Source of the DNA: Neptunicella sp048268085
GTDB taxonomy: Bacteria > Pseudomonadota > Gammaproteobacteria > Enterobacterales > Alteromonadaceae
Assembly (NCBI RefSeq): GCF_048268085.1
Contig: NZ_JBLWWF010000024.1
Location: 1-64,000 of the forward strand
Length of the DNA stretch: 64,000 bases
Reading direction: 5' to 3'
Shown piece by piece: positions 44,164-53,600 of the stretch. The position numbers and the translations under genes were made by a program. Under the pieces are notes generated by a model. The model saw only the letters and a program-made list of their open reading frames with translations. It searched no databases and had not been told where the DNA came from. Numbering within the stretch: position 1 is the first letter of the stretch; the number at the start of each line of letters is the position of its first letter.

Positions 44164-46293
44164 TCAGTTATCTGCCAACAGGGTTAACAAGGCATCCAAT
44201 TTAATCGGCCGACTAAATAAATATCCTTGTGCTGAATTACAACTATTGAGCGTTAAAAAGTCTCTCTGCTCATGGGTCTCGACCCCTTCGGCAATCACTC
44301 CTAAATTTAATTTATGGGCCATGGCAATAATGGCCGAGACTATCGCCTTGTCATTATCATCGGTGACAATATCCTGCACAAATGAGCGATCAATTTTAAG
44401 GAAGTCTAATGGCAATTTTTTTAAGTAGGCTAATGAACTATAGCCTGTACCAAAATCATCAACCGAAATACTGATCCCCATGTCGCGGATCCGTAACAAT
44501 AAATGATGAATTTGACGATAATCGTTAACCAATACGCCTTCGGTTATTTCCAGGGTGAGATAAGCCGGATCCACTTGTGTTTGTTCAAGACAAGTACGAA
44601 CAAAGTCAAAAAACGTTTTATCTATCACTTGTAGCGGAGATAAATTGACAGCAATCTTGATTTGAAACCCCGCCTGTTGAAGGATTTTAAGCATGTGACA
44701 GGAACGCTCGAACACCCAACGCCCAATGGGTGCAATTAAACCACTTTGCTCTGCAACAGGAATAAAGTCAGCAGGCATAATTAAACCTTTCTCAGGATGA
44801 TTCCAACGGATCAACGCTTCGGCTTTAAAAATCTTACCGCTTTGTAAATTTAGAATAGGCTGAAGTAACAGCTCAAATTCGTCGTTCGAGATAGCTTTTA
44901 CCAGTGCCCCTTCCATCTCAATCCGTTGGCGTGAGGCCTCTTTGAGCTTCTGCGAATAGAATTGCACACTACTGGTTTTATGCTTACGACCGTTATAGGC
45001 ACTTAAATCAGCAAACTTCATCAATTCTTCAACTTTTTGTGCATCATGAGGAAAACTGGTGGCACCAATACACAAGCCCACCTGGTAATGCTCTCCAGAC
45101 TCGGTATAAAATCGTTGCTCGGCCACATTGAGTAACCGTGAGGTGATCTTTTTACAGTCTTGTTCGCAATCCACACCGGCCAAAATAATTGCAAACTCGT
45201 CACCACCCACTCTGGCAATAAAATCTTTTTTCTTTAGTGAACGATGTAATCGTCCGGCCAATTCCACTAATAATTTATCGCCCTCGGCATGATTATAAAA
45301 TTCATTGATGCGTTTAAAGTGATTAATGTCTACATACAGCAGGTAAAACGGTTCTTGTTTATCGATACGCTGTTGCAACGTTTGCCAAAAGGCATGACGA
45401 TTGGGTAAGTGGGTTAAGGGATCTTGAAAGGTCAGTTGCTCATTACGCTGCAATAAATACTTGATATGCGTAATATCATTAATAAAAAACACCCAGTTCC
45501 GAGCTTGCGTTGACTCATGGGTGACCGGATATATTGCCAGTTTAAACCATTTGAGTGTATGCGGAGGATGCATCCAGCACACTTCCCCAGACCAACTGGA
45601 GCCAGTACTAAAAATACGTTCATACTCAGGCAATTGGGTGCGCATTAAATTGAGTAATGTTTCTCTGGGGGTCGGCACGGAACGTTGCTGTTGGATATTG
45701 TATTCAAATAATTCTGCGACAGCCGGGTTTTCGGTTACCAGTTGCAGCTGCTGATCAAGTATCATAACTGCAAACCCGGCGTGCTCAATCGCAACCGCTA
45801 AAGAACCAACACCATCAGAAAAAACCTTCGGACTTTTTAAAATTGTTAACAAACGATTGTGCAAATAATCATGCTGCTCAAGCAGCTTGTCATTGGCTAA
45901 CATCAGTTCACGAGCCGATTGCAGCGTACGCTGACGGTAAGCAAATTCATCGGATTTATTCACGATAACCAGCAAAGGCTGACTGTTTTGCACAATAGCG
46001 ATAGCTTCAAGATTTAACGAATATCCACTTTCAGTCACTTCTGTCCATAGTCCGGATTTGATAATGCCGTTGCCCTCTGCCGACCACAGCATCTTGGCTT
46101 CCACCAAGAAATCACTCAAGAATAATGAGTGCTGACTAATATCTAGCGTTTCTCCTTGCTTAGCGTTGGGAATAAAGGCCTGGATCCAGGGTTTATCCCC
46201 TTCAACCCAAATAAACTGATCATGGCGATGAGCAACCGGTTGGAGAATCATTTGATCCAGCCCATTGGCCAAATCTTTCAGTAAATTAGTCAT
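44164..46293 (-). CDS. PAS-GGDEF-EAL cyclic-di-GMP protein, last gene of the GTPase operon
   Basis: 709 residues, no membrane helix. A novel-looking N-terminal part (about 1-160), a PAS domain (about 165-285), a GGDEF domain with an intact RVGGDEF (near 362; the upstream I-site position reads KKKD, so no product inhibition) and an EAL domain with an intact AEALIRW, EITEG, DDFGTGYSSL, LKIDRSF and AEGVET. It may make or break cyclic-di-GMP. Its start overlaps the GTPase stop by 8 bp, so it is translationally coupled to a Rab-like switch. Confidence 0.9.
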   Translation of the reverse strand: MTNLLKDLANGLDQMILQPVAHRHDQFIWVEGDKPWIQAFIPNAKQGETLDISQHSLFLSDFLVEAKMLWSAEGNGIIKSGLWTEVTESGYSLNLEAIAIVQNSQPLLVIVNKSDEFAYRQRTLQSARELMLANDKLLEQHDYLHNRLLTILKSPKVFSDGVGSLAVAIEHAGFAVMILDQQLQLVTENPAVAELFEYNIQQQRSVPTPRETLLNLMRTQLPEYERIFSTGSSWSGEVCWMHPPHTLKWFKLAIYPVTHESTQARNWVFFINDITHIKYLLQRNEQLTFQDPLTHLPNRHAFWQTLQQRIDKQEPFYLLYVDINHFKRINEFYNHAEGDKLLVELAGRLHRSLKKKDFIARVGGDEFAIILAGVDCEQDCKKITSRLLNVAEQRFYTESGEHYQVGLCIGATSFPHDAQKVEELMKFADLSAYNGRKHKTSSVQFYSQKLKEASRQRIEMEGALVKAISNDEFELLLQPILNLQSGKIFKAEALIRWNHPEKGLIMPADFIPVAEQSGLIAPIGRWVFERSCHMLKILQQAGFQIKIAVNLSPLQVIDKTFFDFVRTCLEQTQVDPAYLTLEITEGVLVNDYRQIHHLLLRIRDMGISISVDDFGTGYSSLAYLKKLPLDFLKIDRSFVQDIVTDDNDKAIVSAIIAMAHKLNLGVIAEGVETHEQRDFLTLNSCNSAQGYLFSRPIKLDALLTLLADN

Positions 46294-46795
46294 CGGACTG
46301 GTGCTCCGCCACGAGTAGTTCAGCGAGTTGCTGGAACATCAATTCAACATTGTCGCCGGTTTTAGCACTGGTATTAAAACTCAAATCAAATAAGGCCTGA
46401 TAATCCGTAAGTTGTCGTTCATTCCAATGCCAGTGTTGCTCAAGATCAGATTTATTAACGGCCAGCACAGTTGGGCAACCATTCACTTGCTTGGCAAGAG
46501 AGTGAATATCAATACCTTCGATTAATGACGAAGTACGGGTTTGATCAACCACGATAATGTACGCCGAGGCACCGCGTAAATAACGTTCCTGAAAAACACT
46601 ATAACGATCCGTACCTTCAATATCCCACAGCATGAGTTGCACTTGTTGCTGCTCACATTCGATCAATTTTTTATCAACTTTAACCCCGATGGTGGTGAGA
46701 TATTTGTCGCTAAAAATACCTTGCACAAATTGACTGATCAAACTGGTTTTACCTACGCCCGAGGCACCAAATAAACATATTTTTTTCTGGATCAT
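46286..46795 (-). CDS. Rab/Ras-like small GTPase
   Basis: 169 residues, almost only a G domain. P-loop GASGVGKTS (10-18), switch I TTIGV (34-38), G3 WDIEGTDRY (57-65; DxxG kept, the Ras Gln replaced by Thr), G4 NKSD (114-117), G5 TSAK (142-145) followed by TGDNVELMF. This is strikingly close to eukaryotic Rab/Ras, not to Era/Obg types. No prenylation Cys tail. Overlaps the OmpA-type gene upstream by 4 bp and the GGDEF-EAL gene downstream by 8 bp. Likely a GTP switch that links the envelope protein to cyclic-di-GMP output (inference). Confidence 0.9.
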   Translation of the reverse strand: MIQKKICLFGASGVGKTSLISQFVQGIFSDKYLTTIGVKVDKKLIECEQQQVQLMLWDIEGTDRYSVFQERYLRGASAYIIVVDQTRTSSLIEGIDIHSLAKQVNGCPTVLAVNKSDLEQHWHWNERQLTDYQALFDLSFNTSAKTGDNVELMFQQLAELLVAEHQSDD

Positions 46796-48585
46796 TGGGC
46801 TTGTCCTAACGAAGAATCATCCGTGTTGTGGCTATACATCACATTAAACATCACTTTCCGTGCAGTTGAACCATCGTTCCCCAAATCCACTTCACCTAAA
46901 CCGGTCGCCAGTAAATTCCGCGGAGCGATACCAAGCTTGGTTAATTCAACAAGGGTATGGTTAGCGCGCAATTGACTAAGTTGGTCGTTAGTAACGGCAC
47001 GACCACTGTTATCACTTGACCCTACAATCACTAACCCGTCAATCTGATAATTCAACTGCGTTGCCAATGATTGCAAACGCCCAAAGCGTTCGGATAACAC
47101 CTGTAACTTGGCTCGCATTGGCGCAGATATAGCACTGCTAGCCACCTCAAAATGGAGTTGAGTTGCACTAATTTGCCCTATCAAACGGGTGAACATTTGG
47201 CTTACCAGTTCGGTATTGGTTCCTGACTCCGAATGACTAAAAACAACATCGGTTAACTGTAAATTACTGCCTCTCACATAACCTAAAATAGCGAGACGAG
47301 TTAACACATCTTCACGCTCGGTTATATCAATCTGCCCGCTTAACTGTAATTGACTACCATGCCACTGAAAGGTTATATCATTGTAATCACTCAGTAATTT
47401 GGCAATTTTGGCGTGCAATAATTCTGCATCTTGAGATATAAAACCGCGTTCATTTACCTCGATATGAAGATAATCTAAACCTTGCTCTGTTAACCATTGC
47501 GGTACCGAGATAGCAGCAGGATCACGCATCAAATCCATTTTGATATTGTGCTGATCTTGTATATCAATCTTGTTAACAATAATACCTGGTTGCCGATCAA
47601 TTTGGCGAAGATGCTGCGCCAGTTGACTCTGTTGCCACTGGCTATATAAACCTTTTCCAACTAACAATACGACAATGAACACCAACAACCACGCTTTCCA
47701 TGGAAAACGTTTTTGACGATCAAAATGCTCTGCTTTTTGTTCCGCTAATAAACAGTCTTGTAATTGCGATTCAGCATGCTCAAATACGCTGGCATCGCCG
47801 TTAAACCGTTGCAAATCATCGGCATATAAACGGTGAATATCTTCCAGTGTGAGCTGCATTTGATCGGTTACCGATTGCGGCGCATTACCTGTCACCGCAG
47901 CAACCACTAATGCCATCGGACCGGGTTTAATCAACAAGGTAAAATTGTCGGTACTGATTTTTTGCAGTTGCTCTTCCTGCCCCTCTTCGCCGGGGGCAAA
48001 AGAGTCACTGACAAAATCATTGATGGCACCTAACATGGAGGAAATTAAATCTGCGTCACCGCGACTATGTTGATGATAATCAACCGACTTGAGCAACAAC
48101 CCGGTTTTACGATGAATAAGCAGTAAATGCTCAACCCGATAAATAAACGTTTGCGAGGCAACATATTGAGCAAAACTGACCCCGGCTTGCCAAGCTTTAA
48201 ACCGCCATTTAAGCCCACGCACGGTCAAACTATTTTCCAGTAATTGGTTGGTTTTCTCGATAAAGTCGGTCAAAAAAGCTGATACCGCCTTACGCACCAG
48301 ACTCCCTACCAGAGGATATAAATATCCCACCAACTTCTCACTATGGCTTGATACGGACTTCTCAACGGAATGCTCCACAATAGGCTGCAGTACTTTATTA
48401 ATACTCCCGTCCTGCTTTTGTCTGTCATGCAGCGCTTCGGCCACCACATCAGCCACCAGTTCACGTGCCTGATGTCGAATCGTTTCGGTCACTAATTGAC
48501 GATCATTGCCGAGAATTAATTCCCGTAAATGCTCTAGCTGTTGTTTATCCTGCTCATCATGTTCATTTGCAGACGACTGACTCAT
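46792..48585 (-). CDS. Membrane protein with cytoplasmic domain and OmpA-like C-terminus
   Basis: 597 residues. Residues 1-295 cytoplasmic; one membrane helix (about 297-311); periplasmic 312-597. The C-terminal 490-585 is an OmpA-like peptidoglycan-binding domain (VGSSDNSG, then LSQLRANHTLVEL, then GLGE), with the Asp and Arg that bind diaminopimelate kept. The cytoplasmic part has VEHLLLIHRKTGLLL (151-165) and DADLISSMLGAINDF (177-191), a pattern that recalls roadblock/longin-type partners of small GTPases. Start overlaps the coiled-coil stop (TAATG). Confidence 0.82.
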   Translation of the reverse strand: MSQSSANEHDEQDKQQLEHLRELILGNDRQLVTETIRHQARELVADVVAEALHDRQKQDGSINKVLQPIVEHSVEKSVSSHSEKLVGYLYPLVGSLVRKAVSAFLTDFIEKTNQLLENSLTVRGLKWRFKAWQAGVSFAQYVASQTFIYRVEHLLLIHRKTGLLLKSVDYHQHSRGDADLISSMLGAINDFVSDSFAPGEEGQEEQLQKISTDNFTLLIKPGPMALVVAAVTGNAPQSVTDQMQLTLEDIHRLYADDLQRFNGDASVFEHAESQLQDCLLAEQKAEHFDRQKRFPWKAWLLVFIVVLLVGKGLYSQWQQSQLAQHLRQIDRQPGIIVNKIDIQDQHNIKMDLMRDPAAISVPQWLTEQGLDYLHIEVNERGFISQDAELLHAKIAKLLSDYNDITFQWHGSQLQLSGQIDITEREDVLTRLAILGYVRGSNLQLTDVVFSHSESGTNTELVSQMFTRLIGQISATQLHFEVASSAISAPMRAKLQVLSERFGRLQSLATQLNYQIDGLVIVGSSDNSGRAVTNDQLSQLRANHTLVELTKLGIAPRNLLATGLGEVDLGNDGSTARKVMFNVMYSHNTDDSSLGQAQ

Positions 48586-49121
48586 TACTGGGGATCATCT
48601 TCCAAATTAGTCGCCATGGTGGCCAGTAACTTAGCCAAGGTTTTACGATCGGTTTTAGACGAACTTAAATCCGCAGACACCTGTTCTAACTGGGCTTTCA
48701 GTACCGCTAACTGCTTATTAAAATGAGATGATAACGCTTGTGTTTCCTGCTCCAGAGCATGATTTAACTCTTGTAGCTGTTTATCGGTGCCCAGTGCAAA
48801 CGTATCCTGTTCAGCAGCCAGACTATCGAGTTCCTTGTGGACGATATCGTCCTTGTCATCATGTTGCTTATCCACATATTGAATGCGGTCTTCCAACTCA
48901 GACAGGGATTGATCCATTTCAGCATGCATTTTTTGTAATTTATCTGAGAATTCACTATGCAAAGCCGACAACCCTTTATCGAGTGAGGCTTGCAATTGCG
49001 CTAACTGGACTTCCAATGCTCTTTGTGCATCACCAAAAACAATTTGACGCAGCTGATTTAATTCATCGCTAGGCGACACTGAACTGGGCTTGGATAACGT
49101 GGTTGATTTTTTATCAGACAT
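48585..49121 (-). CDS. Cytoplasmic coiled-coil protein, first gene of the GTPase operon
   Basis: 178 residues, no signal or membrane helix. After a Ser/Pro-rich start, residues 20-31 read LNQLRQIVFGDA, matching LEHLRELILGND near the start of the next protein. Residues 32-165 are heptad-rich coiled coil (Gln/Leu/Glu). Probably docks onto the OmpA-type protein or onto a shared partner through the LRxxxxG motif. No known family recognised. Confidence 0.75.
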   Translation of the reverse strand: MSDKKSTTLSKPSSVSPSDELNQLRQIVFGDAQRALEVQLAQLQASLDKGLSALHSEFSDKLQKMHAEMDQSLSELEDRIQYVDKQHDDKDDIVHKELDSLAAEQDTFALGTDKQLQELNHALEQETQALSSHFNKQLAVLKAQLEQVSADLSSSKTDRKTLAKLLATMATNLEDDPQ

Positions 49122-49238
49122 AAAGCAATCCCTTTAGCGTTATTATATTTTGCACATTTGACTAAAGTTTAGTCAGTTCCTGCTAATAGTCTTGTTTTTA
49201 CTGCTTTTTTCGTTACTGGTCAATTAATCAACAATAGT

Positions 49239-49961
49239 TTAGAAGTTTACATAGTATTCTATGCACAGCTTTTTATATGCCGCCGAATATTTTCCATCTT
49301 CAGTATGAATAATGAGTTCCTCACACTTTTGCTCACCGCTCTGAAATGAAAACTGCAAGGCGGTGCGAATCACTGGCTTTTCTGCCTTGGAACGAATCGA
49401 TAATTGCTGACTAACATATAAACCTTGCTCAGTGGCATAGTTGATGACTTCATCGCTGAACTGGGTGGGAATAATGCAGGCAAAACGCCCGTGGCGATTT
49501 AACAATCTGGCACTATGTTGAATTAATTGTGCGTAGGTTAGCTGTTGATGATGCCGAGCGGTTTGTCGAGCGGCGTCGAAGGACTGTCCCGCCGGGAAAT
49601 AGGGAGGGTTAGAAACAATTAAATCAAATTTTTCTGCTTCACGATGAACCTGATACTGCTGTAACGACTGGTTAGCAAAATGTAATTTGTTTGCCCAAGG
49701 GCTATTCGCTGCATTTTTTTCAGCTTGCGTCATTGCGCCAGAGTCAATATCAATACCAACAATATGACTGTTCTGGACACTTTTTTGAGCCAACATAATT
49801 GCCAGTAAACCGCTGCCAGTGCCAATATCCAGAATACGCTGATGCGTTGCTTTAGTCTCCAGCCAACTGCCCAAAATGATGCTATCGGTGCCGACTTTCA
49901 TGGCGACCTGTTCATGTTCAATAAAGAACTGCTTAAATTGAAACCCTGAGACTTTATTCAT
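49239..49961 (-). CDS. trmN6: tRNA1(Val) (adenine37-N6)-methyltransferase
   Basis: 240 residues. SAM motif DIGTGSGLLAIML (45-57), acidic VGIDID after the second strand, and the catalytic NPPY (118-121, in SNPPYFPAG). The FKQFFIEHEQVAMKVGTDSIILG start is typical of YfiC/TrmN6. Methylates A37 of tRNA-Val1. Divergent from the small gene at 50002. Confidence 0.92.
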   Translation of the reverse strand: MNKVSGFQFKQFFIEHEQVAMKVGTDSIILGSWLETKATHQRILDIGTGSGLLAIMLAQKSVQNSHIVGIDIDSGAMTQAEKNAANSPWANKLHFANQSLQQYQVHREAEKFDLIVSNPPYFPAGQSFDAARQTARHHQQLTYAQLIQHSARLLNRHGRFACIIPTQFSDEVINYATEQGLYVSQQLSIRSKAEKPVIRTALQFSFQSGEQKCEELIIHTEDGKYSAAYKKLCIEYYVNF

Positions 49962-50001
49962 TTACCTGTACAATCAAAGAAAACATCAAGACGCACTATA
50001 A

Positions 50002-50319
50002 ATGAAAAAGCCGTTACTTAAACATCACAAAGCACTGTTTGTCATGCTGATATTAGTTTGTGCTTATCTGTTTTTTGACACTCCCGTAGGCAAACCCGGG
50101 CAAATGTATGCTGCCGTGATCAGCACCAATAACAGCACGTCTCCTCCCACCACCACTTTTGCGCTGCAAAATGGTATAGAAGTCACTTTTGATAATGTCC
50201 AATTTAAGCAAGGACAGAAAATTAAATTGTGGGTCAAGCAAACCCGCTTTTCACGCCAACGTACTTTTTCACTCACCCCTGAATTTTCTGTTTACACAAA
50301 AGCTAAAGAGTCGTTTTAG
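50002..50319 (+). CDS. Small membrane-anchored or secreted protein, unknown
   Basis: 105 residues. A Lys-rich start and one hydrophobic helix (about 10-26, signal anchor), then a beta-rich polar domain (FALQNGIEVTFDNVQFKQGQKIKLWVKQT). No family recognised. A ribosome site is not obvious, and the gene is kept because the signal anchor and codon pattern look real. It ends just before the first LacI-type operator of the TonB receptor. Confidence 0.55.
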   Translation: MKKPLLKHHKALFVMLILVCAYLFFDTPVGKPGQMYAAVISTNNSTSPPTTTFALQNGIEVTFDNVQFKQGQKIKLWVKQTRFSRQRTFSLTPEFSVYTKAKESF

Positions 50320-50340
50320 TAGAAGTCTTGATCGTCGCAA

Positions 50341-50354
50341 TGTATCCGGTTACA
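50341..50354. promoter_or_regulatory. LacI-type operator 1
   Basis: TGTATCCGGTTACA, one mismatch from the perfect palindrome TGTAACCGGTTACA. The CG centre and 14-bp symmetry are typical of LacI-family sugar-sensor sites. Confidence 0.6.
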
Positions 50355-50584
50355 AAAAAAATCCATTTATTCAACTCATCCGGGCAATAAATGCGAACAA
50401 CATCCTTGTAAATTTTTTGTTAAAATAACTGGTAATTTATTAGCCAATAATTTACATTCCTTTGTTACTGGTACATAAATCAAACATTTCGAAGACAAAG
50501 ACAGACACGTTAAATACGTTCTTTCTACCTATTTATTCCTGAATATCGCTTAATTTTGTCATTCAGATTTAATAGGAAAACAAA

Positions 50585-50598
50585 TGTAACCGGTAACA
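50585..50598. promoter_or_regulatory. LacI-type operator 2
   Basis: TGTAACCGGTAACA, also one mismatch from TGTAACCGGTTACA, 244 bp from operator 1 and 93 bp before the receptor start. Two sites of this spacing allow repression by DNA looping. Confidence 0.65.
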
Positions 50599-50690
50599 TT
50601 AAAACCATCCAACATGAGCTGATGGCTTAACAAAGGGTGGATACAATGCAAAGGGCATTCCGGGACAGAACAATACGAGGACAACAATTT

Positions 50691-53600
50691 ATGCTGAAAA
50701 AGACAGGTTTAAATACCCGAATAAAAGCCACGGCTTTCGCCGTAGGCTGTGCATTACTCAGCCCAATCGGTGTAGCACAAGATGTTACCCCAGATGAAAC
50801 CGAAGACTTATTGAATAATAATAATAATGCAGTCGAGAAAACCGGTGATTCGGTGGAAGTAATTGAAGTCAAAGGGATACGTGGCTCGCAAGCCGCCGCC
50901 ATTGATTTAAAAAGAGAGTTTTCCAATATTGTTGACTCCATTGTCGCTGAAGATATAGGTAAGTTGCCGGATGCGACCATTGCCGATTCATTGTCCCGAA
51001 TTTCCGGTGTACAAGTACAGCGGGAAGCCAACGAAGCCACCTCACTAAATATTCGCGGTATGCCTCAGGTGCTAACCACATTAAATGGTGAACAATTTCT
51101 TAGCCCTTGGACCATTACCGATGTCGGTGCCAATTACGGTGACATTCCTGCCAGTATGATTACTGGTGTGGATGTATATAAATCCATCAGCGCTAAGGCC
51201 TTGTCTGGCGGTATTTCCGGTCTGGTCGATTTAAAAACCGCTAAACCGCTGTATCTAAAAGATGGCTGGACAGGCAATATTCGCCTAGAAGGTTCACAGG
51301 GTGATATGACCGATGAGAAGGTCAATAGTGATGGCACTATATCGCCTCGTATCGATCACAATATTAATGTATTTATTGGCTATAACCATGACAATAAATT
51401 TGGTTTTACCGCCGGTTTGTTCGACTCAGAATCCAATGCTGCCAATTATCAGATTTGGGATGATAACCGATTAGCTTTCCTCGATTCTCAAGGTGGTTTA
51501 CCAAGCGACCCACTTGACTTAGATAACGATGGCGATTTGGTCAATGACTGGTATTTGGTACCAGCTAACTTTGGTGTACGTAGCAACTTTATGGAGAGAA
51601 AGCGTAAAGGTGGTGCATTCAGTATCCAAGCTAAGTTATCCGATAACTTTACTATCAGCGGTGATGTGTTTTATACCAAAATGGATCAATATGATCGTGG
51701 CGTTAATATCAACTTTAATGCTGCATCCAGCATTGATTCGGTTTCAGTCAATAATGGCCCACAAGAACCGGAAAACTTATATAACGTCCTCGTTAAAGAA
51801 GGCACGATTGTCGGTGAAGGTAGCGATATAAGTTATGTAGATGATAATGGCAATACCCAGACCAAAAGCTTACACACCTTGCAAGTGGCACATATAAATT
51901 CGCGAGAATTCCTAACCACATCGAGTTCCAATATTAATCACACAGCGGCATTAAACACCAATGTCCAGTTGGATTATTCCAACCATGACAATCTCGAAGC
52001 ATCAATACGTTATGTATATGCCCATGCCGAGAAACAATATCGCACTGCCAACTTGCAACAAGGTACCCCCGCTTGGTTATGGGTAGATGAAGATGGTATT
52101 AATGGGCGCGATCCGTTCACTGTTTATGATGTCACCATTGATTATCGTGGTGATGTGCCTACCTTTGCCTACGATCCGATTGCTAATGATCTTTCCTCGG
52201 CGGGTAAATTAAGAAAATATCAGGCGGCTGGTGATGGTACCGATACCGATGCCGATCTAGATGTACTGCGTGCTGATGCGACTTATTTTCTCGATTCTGA
52301 TTCATTTGTACAATCGATGAACTTTGGCCTACGCCGTGGTGTTCGCAAAGCAGATCACACCAAGTTCTTCTACGCTATGCCAACTGGGCGTTACTCTGTT
52401 TATGATGACGCAACCGTTCCCGTAGACAAACGCTATAAATTACTTCCCGGTAATGAAGTGTGGCAAAAATACCCCGAATGGCGTGACTTCTACTATGAAA
52501 AAGAAGAGGCCGGATTACGTAATTCCGGTGATTATCTGGACAATGGTTTTACTCCTCGTGACACCTCGATATTTACTGACTTTGGTCCGATAAAAGGTTT
52601 CGAAAATGGCGTATCATCATTGGACCCAAACAGTTGGGATAGTCCGCTGGAATTCTTAAATACACTCTACCCCGGCACAAAAACTATTGAAGATCCCGGT
52701 TTTACTTATGCGGTAAAAGAAACTTCTACATCCGCTTTCTTTCAGGCTAATTTTGCCGATGATAACAAGTTCTTCGGGATCCCGATTGAAGGTGATATAG
52801 GGGTGCGGGTGGTTAAAACAGAGCGTGAAATTACCAAAGCAGTGATCCCGGCAGTACTGGATCGAAATAATTCGGTGGGCTCAGGTTCACAACCTTGGCA
52901 AAAAATTCCCTTTGTTTCTACCACAGAAACGATTGATACCTCATTCACTGATGTATTGCCGTCACTTAACCTCAATTTTTTCCCGACCGATGACGTGATA
53001 TTGCGTTTAGGTGCATCGAAAAATATGACCCGTAACAATCTGGAAAACCTCGGTTCCAGCCTTGTACTCTGGTATCAGCAATGTACCAAAACGGGCTCAG
53101 ACGGATTACCCGTCAAAGTTCGTGACGGTAGCGGTCAATTGCGCGATGCCCAAGTAGGTTGTGCCGGTGGTGGTGATGATCGTGGTAATCCGAATATGAA
53201 ACCTTGGCGCGCCACGGTGTATAACAGTTCCGCCGAATGGTACTTCGCTGAAAACTCAATTTTAGGTGTTGGCGTATTCCTGATCGATGTTGAAACAGCA
53301 GTAGCACAATATCAAGAGCAGCGTAACTTTGCCGATGCTGATGGCATTAATCGTGGACGTATGGTCAATGTGTGGACCACCGGTAATGTGGGTGCTTCGG
53401 ATCTGACCGGTTTCGAGATTGGTTACAAACAACCCTTCACTTTCTTCGAAAATCCATTCCTTAGCTCATTAGGTTTTGAGTTTAACTACACCTACTCCGA
53501 CAGTGAATCACCGGATTTAGATGTCGAAGGTAATGCCTTACCGCTACCTTCAAACTCCAAACATCAGTCCAATACTATTTTATGGTACGACAAAGATGGC

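Larger units (their letters stand above)
50320..50690 (+). promoter_or_regulatory. Regulatory region of the TonB receptor and GH5 operon
   Basis: 371 bp without a supportable gene, AT-rich in its middle, bounded by two near-perfect 14-bp palindromes (50341-50354 and 50585-50598). The receptor promoter is expected between them. Confidence 0.55.

Noticed and set aside
50627..51040. Antisense open frame of 137 codons over the receptor start
   Set aside because: It lies fully inside the opposite strand of the receptor gene, has no ribosome site and its Ser/Cys-rich content is the usual shadow of a coding strand.
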